Of a stretch of 5,846 bases of DNA, positions 1-4,938 are shown one piece after another (position 1 is the first letter of the stretch; each line of letters starts with the position of its first letter). This DNA comes from an uncultured Roseiflexaceae bacterium (GTDB lineage Bacteria; Chloroflexota; Chloroflexia; Chloroflexales; Roseiflexaceae). The translations under genes and the position numbers were made by a program. Where the stretch lies: positions 1 to 5,846 of the forward strand of contig CALJIC010000012.1 in the NCBI GenBank assembly GCA_937974195.1. The letters run 5' to 3'. Under the pieces are notes generated by a model, which made no database searches, was not told the DNA's origin, and saw only the letters and a program-made list of their open reading frames with translations.

Positions 1-1
1 C

Positions 2-3000
2 GTCGGCGACCGCGAGAGGCGTGTGCTCAACCCCACCGAGACGGTGGCTGCTCAGGAGAAGCAGCAGGAGATCGCCCAGGCGTTTGTGCGTTGGGTCTGG
101 GACGACCCCGCCCGCGCCAACGAGCTCTGCCGCCTCTACAACCAGCGCTTCAACAGCCACCGGATGCGGGTCTACGACGGCAGTCACCTCTCCTTCCCCG
201 GCATCAACACCTCGCTGCTGCGTGACGGCGACCTGGCTGACTACCAGAAAGGTGCGGTCTGGCAGATCCTCCAGCGTCCCAGCACGCTGCTCGGCTTTGC
301 CGTTGGTGGCGGCAAGACCTTCACCGCGATCGCCGCGGCAGTGGAGGCACGCCGCCTCGGCCTCTGTACCAAGGCACTCGCGGTTGTCCCCAACAACCTG
401 GTCGGTCAGTGGGCGAGCGAGGCCCGCAGGCTCTACCCCGGCATCAAGGTGCTGGCGATGGCCCCCGAGGACTTCACCAAACAACGCCGCGGCATAGTGC
501 TCAGCCGCATCGCTACGGGCCATTGGGACCTGGTCGTCATCGCCCACACCAGCTTCACGCTGCTGCCCCTGAGTGCCGAGTTGGTGACGGCCTTCCGCGA
601 CACGGAGACCGACCGGCTGCGGGCCTACCTCGAGGAGCAGCGCGCCACCGCCACCTCCAGCGACGAGAAGCGCTCACTCAAGCAGATCGAACGGGCAGTC
701 AGGCGGCTGGAGGAGCGGCTCCAGGCGATGGCTGACAGCATCGCCCGCGATAGCGCCCGCACCATCACCTGGGAGGAGCTCGGCATCGACATGCTCGTCG
801 TGGATGAAGCGCAGGCCTACAAGAACCTCTACGTCCCAACTCGGCTGAGCAACATCGCCGGTCTGCCCTCGGCCCACAGCCGGCGTGCGCTCGACATGCG
901 CATCAAAACCTGGGACCTGCTCCAGCGCCAGCAGAAGGTCGTCTTTCTCACCGCCACGCCGATTATGAACACCATCGGCGAGGCGTATGTGATGCAGCTC
1001 TACCTCCAGCAGCAACAGTTGGAGGACGTGGGCATCCATCATTTCGACGAGTGGGTCTCGTTGTATGCCCAGCCCAGGATGGCCTTCGAGATGAAGCCGG
1101 ATGGCTCTGGGTTCAGGCAGAACACACGACTGGCGACCTTCGTGAACCTGCCGGAGCTGTCGGCGATGTGGCGCCAGGTGCTCAACCTGCGCACCAAGGA
1201 GCAGATGGGCCTGCCTGAGCCGGCCCTGGTCACGGGCAAAGTCATCCCGGTAGTTGTGCGGCCCTCGGCCACGCTGAAGCGCTACGTGCAGTCGCTGGCC
1301 GCCCGTGCCGAGGCCGTGCGCAACGGCCGTGTCGACCCGACCGTGGACAACATGCTTCGGATCGTCGGCGATGGGCGCAAGGCTGCCCTCGACATCCGCT
1401 TGGTCGTTCCGAAGGCACCGCGACCGCGAGTGAGCAAGATTGGCGCACTCGTCGCCAACGTCGCCCAGCTCTACCACACCTACACGCCGCTCCAGGGGAC
1501 ACAACTCGTCTTCTGCGACTTGGCAACGCCAAAGGGCAGCAGGCGAGGGATGGATGAGCCACCGACGCGCCTTTCTCCTGCTGAGTTGGCGGGCGAAACT
1601 GGCGAGGGAGCCCAGGAGGTCGAGAGCGCCGAGGAGCGCACGCTCAGCAACTTCGTCTACTACGAGATCCGCGATGGCCTGATCGCCCAGGGCGTTCACC
1701 GCGATGAGATCGCCTTCATCCACGACTGCGCGACCAAGGCCCAGCGCGACGCCCTGTTCGCGGCGGTGAACGAAGGCCGAGTGCGCGTGCTCATCGGCTC
1801 AACGACCAAGATGAGCACGGGAATGAACGTGCAGCAACGGCTGATCGCCCTGCACAACCTGGACTGCCCCTGGCGCCCCGGCGACCTCGAGCAGCGCCAC
1901 GGCCGCATCCTCCGCCAGGGCAATCACTGGCCCCAGGTCTACCTGTTTTCCTATATCGCTGAGGGCTCGTTTGATGGCTACCAATACCAGTTGATCGAGA
2001 GCAAAGCCCGCTTCATCGAGCAGGCGTTGGCCGGCGAGATTACGGCCCGCACGATGGAGGACACCTCCGAGGTGGTGCTCTCGGCCGCCGAGATCAAGGC
2101 GATCGCCAGCGGCAACCCCCACATCGTGCGAAAGGTCCAGCTGGAGGCCGAGGTCGCCCGGCTTGAGCGCGTGCGAGGCGTGTGGCTCGACACCCGGCGC
2201 AACCTTCAGCTCGAACGCCACTTCAGCGAGGAGGAGATCCGCCGCGCCGAGGGTCGGCACAACCAATGGGAGCGTGCTGCGACACTCGTCGCGGCCCACC
2301 CCCACGAGCCATTCTGCGCCGAGGTGGCTACGGCTGTAGGCGGAGAACCATCTCAAACGATGACGGCGCGGGCCGAGGCGGGGTCGGCGGTGCGCAGACT
2401 CGTACACGACTACCAAAGCGCCGCGGCGTTTGGACGGCAGCGGCTGCGTGGCATTGTCGCCCGCTACCGTGGCCTCGATCTGGTCGTGCAGGCCCACGCG
2501 GTCTTCGCCGCCGACCTCAGCCTGGCCCTTCCCGACGGCACCACGCTCGACGCCATCACGGCCGCGACCGACACTGGTGTCTGGCAGAGCGCCGGCCGAA
2601 CCATCAGCGAGATCCCGCACATCCTGGCGCGGCTCCAGGGGCGAATCGCCGAGGCCAACGAGCGCATCGCCACCATCGACCGGGAGCTGGCCAGGCTGGA
2701 GGTCTGGGACGGCCAGTCAACCTACGATGTGGCGCTGAGCGAACTGAGCGCCATCAATGCCGCCTTCGCTGCCGCCGAGGAGCAGGCCGACGCCGAGCAG
2801 GGTGCTTCACCGGCGGGGCCAGAAAGAGCAACGCAGCCCGGCGGGGAGGTAGCGCCAGAGGAAGCTCCGCTTGCTGAACTGCTTGTCGCGCTCGCCCAGG
2901 AGGAGCGCGCCGGCAACGGCTGGGTCGAGTGGCAGTCGGTCATTCCGCCCGCACCCGCCTCGCTCGCCTTCATGGCCGCCGAGGCCGAGCGCCGCGTTCG

Positions 3001-3199
3001 CTCCCACTCCTCGCACCTGGAGCCGCAGCGACGTGAGATGGCTGAGCTATCGGTGGCGACCGAGGCAGGCTCACCGCACACGACGATGATGAGCGCGGCT
3101 CAGTTCGGCCACACCCGCGGCCAACGACAGCCACAGCGCCCCGCGGTCAGCATTGCCCCTCACGATGAGGTGGAAGTGACCCAGCTCCCATTGTTCTAG
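2..3199 (+). CDS. SNF2-type SF2 helicase, C-terminal part of a methylase/helicase-like mobile-element protein (5' partial)
   Basis: The frame is open from the left edge (1065 codons visible) to TAG at 3197-3199. A GTG at 23 could serve as a start, but the family-like sequence continues upstream of it and the purine-rich GAGAGG at 14-19 is only 3 nt away, so the gene most likely begins outside the window. Visible helicase motifs: Walker A GGGKT (305-319), Walker B DEAQ (803-814), motif III TATP (950-961), motif V STGMNVQ (1814-1834) and motif VI QRHGRILRQG (1892-1921). A charged coiled-coil insert (about 605-750) splits the first RecA lobe, a Pro/Glu-rich insert (about 1527-1640) lies early in the second, and further coiled coils occupy about 2110-2280 and 2620-2710. 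The low-complexity tail ends in QLPLF (3182-3196). Family knowledge: such helicases commonly follow an N6-adenine methylase domain on plasmids, ICEs and phages and act on DNA in the cytoplasm. Anti-restriction or DNA-protection function is inference; no methylase motif is in the window. Confidence 0.92.
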   Translation, partial: VGDRERRVLNPTETVAAQEKQQEIAQAFVRWVWDDPARANELCRLYNQRFNSHRMRVYDGSHLSFPGINTSLLRDGDLADYQKGAVWQILQRPSTLLGFAVGGGKTFTAIAAAVEARRLGLCTKALAVVPNNLVGQWASEARRLYPGIKVLAMAPEDFTKQRRGIVLSRIATGHWDLVVIAHTSFTLLPLSAELVTAFRDTETDRLRAYLEEQRATATSSDEKRSLKQIERAVRRLEERLQAMADSIARDSARTITWEELGIDMLVVDEAQAYKNLYVPTRLSNIAGLPSAHSRRALDMRIKTWDLLQRQQKVVFLTATPIMNTIGEAYVMQLYLQQQQLEDVGIHHFDEWVSLYAQPRMAFEMKPDGSGFRQNTRLATFVNLPELSAMWRQVLNLRTKEQMGLPEPALVTGKVIPVVVRPSATLKRYVQSLAARAEAVRNGRVDPTVDNMLRIVGDGRKAALDIRLVVPKAPRPRVSKIGALVANVAQLYHTYTPLQGTQLVFCDLATPKGSRRGMDEPPTRLSPAELAGETGEGAQEVESAEERTLSNFVYYEIRDGLIAQGVHRDEIAFIHDCATKAQRDALFAAVNEGRVRVLIGSTTKMSTGMNVQQRLIALHNLDCPWRPGDLEQRHGRILRQGNHWPQVYLFSYIAEGSFDGYQYQLIESKARFIEQALAGEITARTMEDTSEVVLSAAEIKAIASGNPHIVRKVQLEAEVARLERVRGVWLDTRRNLQLERHFSEEEIRRAEGRHNQWERAATLVAAHPHEPFCAEVATAVGGEPSQTMTARAEAGSAVRRLVHDYQSAAAFGRQRLRGIVARYRGLDLVVQAHAVFAADLSLALPDGTTLDAITAATDTGVWQSAGRTISEIPHILARLQGRIAEANERIATIDRELARLEVWDGQSTYDVALSELSAINAAFAAAEEQADAEQGASPAGPERATQPGGEVAPEEAPLAELLVALAQEERAGNGWVEWQSVIPPAPASLAFMAAEAERRVRSHSSHLEPQRREMAELSVATEAGSPHTTMMSAAQFGHTRGQRQPQRPAVSIAPHDEVEVTQLPLF
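3182..3196 (+). other. C-terminal QLPLF peptide, candidate beta-clamp-binding motif of the helicase
   Basis: The last five residues before the stop are Gln-Leu-Pro-Leu-Phe, following a low-complexity, probably disordered tail. Bacterial beta sliding clamp-binding peptides have the consensus QL(S/D)LF and usually sit at an exposed terminus. Pro replaces the usual Ser/Asp at position three. Binding is inferred from the motif and its position only. Confidence 0.5.
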
Positions 3200-3223
3200 C
3201 CACCCGTTACCGAGAACTGCTGC

Positions 3224-3261
3224 GGCGAGGGGTGCCAATACAACGGCTGGCGCCCCTCGTC
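3224..3261 (+). promoter_or_regulatory. Strong intergenic hairpin upstream of the 175-aa gene
   Basis: Bases 3224-3237 pair with 3248-3261: 14 bp including two G-U wobbles, with a 10-nt loop (3238-3247). The core CGAGGGG (3226-3232) matches CCCCTCG (3253-3259) perfectly. No T-run follows, so a classical intrinsic terminator is unlikely. It ends only 6 nt before the ribosome-binding site of the next gene. It could be an RNA-stabilising or processing structure, a translational control element, or a protein-binding palindrome. The pairing is seen directly; the role is unknown. Confidence 0.55.
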
Positions 3262-3267
3262 CATAGT

Positions 3268-3273
3268 GGGAGA
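3268..3273 (+). promoter_or_regulatory. Ribosome-binding site GGGAGA for the 175-aa protein
   Basis: GGGAGA lies 7 nt before the ATG at 3281. It decides the start: an in-frame GTG at 3266 overlaps this site and would have to be translated from further upstream, where the hairpin lies, so ATG 3281 is preferred. Confidence 0.65.
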
Positions 3274-3280
3274 AACGCCA

Positions 3281-3808
3281 ATGTACCGCCGTCGCGTACC
3301 GCCGGAGCTGCGCCGGCGCACCTGGACGGAGGGCAGCGTCTGGGAGCTGCTTGTTGCGGCCGATGCGCTGCTGTACCGCTTCACCTCGCCCCTGGCCGAT
3401 CTAGGCATGACCGCCCGTGAGCGCCGACAGCTTCGGCGCGAGGTAGAGCTACTCAAGACCACGCCCATCTCCTACATCCTGCCCAACCAGCGATCACGGC
3501 AACGGCCGCCACAGCCCTGGCTCTACATGCGCCCACGGCGTCACGGCATCTACCGTGTGGGCGACGGCGGGCGCATCGAGCGCTACGGCGCACGCGTTCA
3601 GCGCCTCGGCAGCGGCAGCATCACTGAGCACGGCTGGTTTTGGAGCACCCTGCGCGGCATCGGCTGGCTATGCGTCGTCGCCGACGGGCTCCTGGTACAG
3701 AAGATTCGCCGGCAGGAGCGCCAGGAGATGCCAGTCACGGACCGAGACCACCCCGCCCCTGAGCAGCCCCCGGGACCACAGCAACTTTGCCTCTTCAGCG
3801 AGCCGTAG
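3281..3808 (+). CDS. Uncharacterised basic protein with a C-terminal QLCLF peptide
   Basis: This 175-aa protein starts at ATG 3281 with a well-spaced GGGAGA upstream and ends at TAG 3806-3808. I do not recognise a family. It opens with an Arg-rich segment (about residues 1-18), then a predicted helical part containing an LLVAADALLYRF stretch and an Arg/Glu-rich helix (about 23-60). A Pro/Arg-rich linker around residues 68-88 follows, then a likely beta-rich part rich in Gly, Arg and Trp (about 88-140), and a Pro/Gln-rich, probably disordered tail. Near the end (residues 168-172) is QLCLF, resembling a beta-clamp-binding peptide. No membrane segment or signal peptide is evident. It follows the helicase by 81 nt on the same strand and may be cotranscribed. 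A DNA-associated accessory role is inference from charge, tail and neighbours. High GC at third positions and good start signals support it as a real gene. Confidence 0.75.
   Translation: MYRRRVPPELRRRTWTEGSVWELLVAADALLYRFTSPLADLGMTARERRQLRREVELLKTTPISYILPNQRSRQRPPQPWLYMRPRRHGIYRVGDGGRIERYGARVQRLGSGSITEHGWFWSTLRGIGWLCVVADGLLVQKIRRQERQEMPVTDRDHPAPEQPPGPQQLCLFSEP
3782..3796 (+). other. QLCLF peptide near the C-terminus, candidate clamp-binding motif
   Basis: Gln-Leu-Cys-Leu-Phe lies three residues before the end of the 175-aa protein, after a Pro/Gln-rich tail. It has the QLxLF pattern of beta-clamp ligands and parallels the QLPLF ending of the upstream helicase. Cys at position three is not the commonest residue. 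Function is inferred. Confidence 0.45.
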
Positions 3809-3845
3809 CAGCCTAGGCACTGCACATGTGAGCCGCGCAGAACCT

Positions 3846-3867
3846 ACCAGCCGCTCACACGGCTGGT
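3846..3867 (+). promoter_or_regulatory. 8-bp perfect hairpin in the spacer before the 70-aa gene
   Basis: ACCAGCCG (3846-3853) and CGGCTGGT (3860-3867) form a perfect 8-bp stem with a 6-nt loop. There is no following T-run, so it is not a typical intrinsic terminator. An alternative 5-bp pairing, CACAC (3856-3860) with GTGTG (3871-3875), excludes it. It could influence expression of the small gene and radC downstream, or be incidental in GC-rich DNA. Confidence 0.35.
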
Positions 3868-3895
3868 TCGGTGTGCCCAGATTTCGACAGACACC

Positions 3896-3902
3896 GGGAG
3901 GG
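3896..3902 (+). promoter_or_regulatory. Ribosome-binding site GGGAGGG for the 70-aa protein
   Basis: GGGAGGG lies 7 nt before the ATG at 3910. Because it falls inside the reading frame that would start at the upstream GTG 3871, it argues for ATG 3910 as the true start. Confidence 0.7.
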
Positions 3903-3909
3903 CACAGCG

Positions 3910-4122
3910 ATGGCTCGATTCACCAGCGAGAACGCGGCGGAGCACGGCCGGCGGGGCGGGCAGCAGTCCCACCAGCGTATCGAGGAGCAGTACGCCGACC
4001 TCGTGCTCTCCAACCCCTCGGCGGCAGGGAGGGTGGCCGAGCTGATCCGCCAGGGCTACCGGCTGGTGCTGGCGCTGCGCGTGGTGAAGGCGGTCGACCG
4101 GATGAACGAAGGGGGTCGCTGA
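3910..4122 (+). CDS. Small basic protein (70 aa) upstream of radC, function unknown
   Basis: The gene starts at ATG 3910 behind a strong GGGAGGG and ends with TGA 4120-4122. The N-terminus carries a Gly/Arg-rich motif, HGRRGGQQSHQ, around residues 11-21. This resembles the short basic Arg/Lys-Gly-Gly segments of some small phage and stress-related proteins, but that is too short to assign a family. The rest (about residues 22-64) looks helical: an acidic-to-hydrophobic stretch, IEEQYADLVL, then an amphipathic helix with alternating Arg/Lys and Leu/Val. No membrane segment is convincing. The stop overlaps the radC start (TGATG), so the two are probably translationally coupled. The close coupling suggests a shared role with RadC, but I cannot assign one. 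Confidence 0.75.
   Translation: MARFTSENAAEHGRRGGQQSHQRIEEQYADLVLSNPSAAGRVAELIRQGYRLVLALRVVKAVDRMNEGGR
4109..4115 (+). promoter_or_regulatory. Ribosome-binding site AAGGGGG for radC inside the 70-aa gene
   Basis: AAGGGGG ends 6 nt before the ATG at 4122 and lies within the last codons of the preceding gene. The RadC frame stays open far upstream (to 3555), but this site and the TGATG overlap fix the start at 4122. Confidence 0.6.
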
Positions 4123-4787
4123 TGCGCATCCGCGAACTGCCCCTCCACGAGCGGCCCGCCAGCCGCATCGTCGACCATGGCCCCGACGCGCTAAGCGACG
4201 CCGAGCTGCTCGCCCTGGTCTCCGGCCAGCACGACCTGGAGGTCTGCGCCCAGTGCCTGCGCGACTATCACGGCTGGGTCGGGCTGCTGCGCGCCGATAT
4301 TCGCGCCGTCGCCTCCAGTATCGGTACGCCACGCAAGGCCGCGAGCCTGAAGGCGGCCCTGGAGGTTGGGCGCCGCCTGGCGATTGCCGGCTATGAGGAC
4401 CGCTTCCAGGTCAAGTCCCCCGCAGATGTCGCCAAGCTCTTTATGGTCGAGATGATGGCCCTTGACCAGGAGGAGTTATGGGTCGCCGCCCTCGATACCA
4501 AGAACAGATTAATCAAGGTGGCGAAAGTCTACCGTGGATCGGTGAATACCGCCATGATTCGCGTGGGTGAGGTGTTCAAAGAGGCACTGCGCCTTAACGC
4601 GGCCTCGGTAGTTATCGCTCACAACCACCCGAGCAGTGACCCATCCCCCTCGTCAGAGGATATTCTGGTGACCAGACAGATCGTCGAAGCCGGGAAACTG
4701 CTCGATGTCGAGGTGCTTGATCACCTGGTTCTAGCGGGAAACCGCTATACCAGCCTCAGAGAGCGAGGACTGGGCTTTTCCAGCTAG
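4122..4787 (+). CDS. radC: RadC family JAMM/MPN+ domain protein
   Basis: This 221-aa protein, near the family's usual 220-230 aa, starts at an ATG overlapping the preceding stop and ends at TAG 4785-4787. Residues 1-90 match the RadC N-terminal part: an LPLHERPASRIVDHGP-like opening, ALSDAELLALV, and a helix-hairpin-helix-like segment ending in AALEVGRR. The second half is the JAMM-type metal-binding domain: Glu150 (GEVFKEAL), then His167, His169, Ser177 and Asp180 (HxHx7SxxD), encoded at 4620-4661. All expected metal ligands are present. The family was named for a supposed DNA-repair role that has not held up. Its members are frequent on mobile elements beside methylase/helicase and anti-restriction genes, and the precise activity is unsettled. 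Codon use changes within the gene: by hand count about 14% of codons end in A/T in residues 1-116 and about 33% in residues 117-221, where TTA and AGA appear. Confidence 0.95.
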   Translation: MRIRELPLHERPASRIVDHGPDALSDAELLALVSGQHDLEVCAQCLRDYHGWVGLLRADIRAVASSIGTPRKAASLKAALEVGRRLAIAGYEDRFQVKSPADVAKLFMVEMMALDQEELWVAALDTKNRLIKVAKVYRGSVNTAMIRVGEVFKEALRLNAASVVIAHNHPSSDPSPSSEDILVTRQIVEAGKLLDVEVLDHLVLAGNRYTSLRERGLGFSS

Positions 4788-4799
4788 TGTTTTTGCCAT

Positions 4800-4826
4800 G
4801 TCCAGAGTTTTGTCCAGAGTTTTGTC
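4800..4826 (+). repeat. Tandem 12-bp direct repeat (2.25 copies) upstream of the integrase
   Basis: GTCCAGAGTTTT occurs at 4800-4811 and 4812-4823 with no mismatch, followed by a partial GTC at 4824-4826. It lies just after radC in a stretch (4788-4860) that is about 47% GC by hand count, well below the surrounding genes. Direct repeats next to an integrase gene commonly serve as arm-type binding sites for integrase or as accessory-protein or replication-initiator sites. The repeat is seen directly; its role is inferred. Confidence 0.7.
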
Positions 4827-4841
4827 ATATTCCCGATCGCA

Positions 4842-4864
4842 CTTTCTGGCCCTACGCTAGAAAG
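4842..4864 (+). repeat. Inverted repeat CTTTCTGGC-N5-GCTAGAAAG, candidate integrase core or operator site
   Basis: CTTTCTGGC (4842-4850) and GCTAGAAAG (4856-4864) are complementary over 9 bp with one G-T mismatch or wobble, separated by 5 nt. The outer six bases are perfect. Tyrosine-recombinase core sites consist of short inverted arms around a 6-8 bp overlap, and this arrangement lies 75 nt before the integrase start, so it is a candidate attP core. It could instead be a repressor operator or a weak RNA hairpin. Confidence 0.4.
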
Positions 4865-4883
4865 GCAGCTACATTCGACACTC

Positions 4884-4922
4884 GGCTGCGCTGGCAATCC
4901 CCCATCTGGCAACCACGCAGCC
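4884..4922 (+). promoter_or_regulatory. Leader hairpin and short direct repeat before the integrase ribosome-binding site
   Basis: GGCTGCG (4884-4890) and CGCAGCC (4916-4922) pair perfectly over 7 bp around a 25-nt loop that contains CTGGCAA twice (4891-4897 and 4906-4912). GCAGC (4865-4869) can pair alternatively with GCTGC (4885-4889). The stem ends directly before the integrase Shine-Dalgarno sequence, so it could modulate translation. It could also arise by chance in GC-rich DNA. Confidence 0.3.
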
Positions 4923-4926
4923 TGAA

Positions 4927-4932
4927 GAGGAG
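4927..4932 (+). promoter_or_regulatory. Ribosome-binding site GAGGAG for the integrase
   Basis: GAGGAG lies within a purine run (4924-4933) and 6 nt before ATG 4939, which fixes the integrase start. No convincing promoter hexamer pair was found in the 151-nt spacer. Confidence 0.75.
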
Positions 4933-4938
4933 ACGACC

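Noticed and set aside
21..497. Alternative GTG-start frame at the left edge (158 codons, +)
   Set aside because: It is a frame-shifted shadow of the helicase with an Arg/Ser/Thr/Pro-rich translation typical of a wrong frame.
674..1723. Long open frame of 349 codons on the minus strand inside the helicase gene
   Set aside because: It lies wholly opposite a gene with clear helicase motifs in GC-rich DNA, where antisense frames stay open by codon bias. Its translation shows no recognisable motif.
1799..2620. Minus-strand open frame of 273 codons
   Set aside because: It is opposite helicase motifs V-VI and the coiled-coil region. No independent start signal or domain was seen.
3555..4121. Upstream extension of the RadC frame, giving a 410-aa protein
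   Set aside because: The extension overlaps two better-supported genes, is low-complexity in translation, and RadC homology begins exactly at the ATG at 4122 with its own ribosome-binding site.
4765..4795. Possible intrinsic terminator after radC (CTGG/CCAG stem followed by a T5 run)
   Set aside because: The stem is only 4 bp and the T-run starts several bases after it. Too weak to call.
4822..4858. Possible integrase promoter (TTGTCA at 4822-4827 with TACGCT at 4853-4858)
   Set aside because: The spacing of 25 nt is far from the usual 16-18, and no good -10 hexamer occurs at the right distance.
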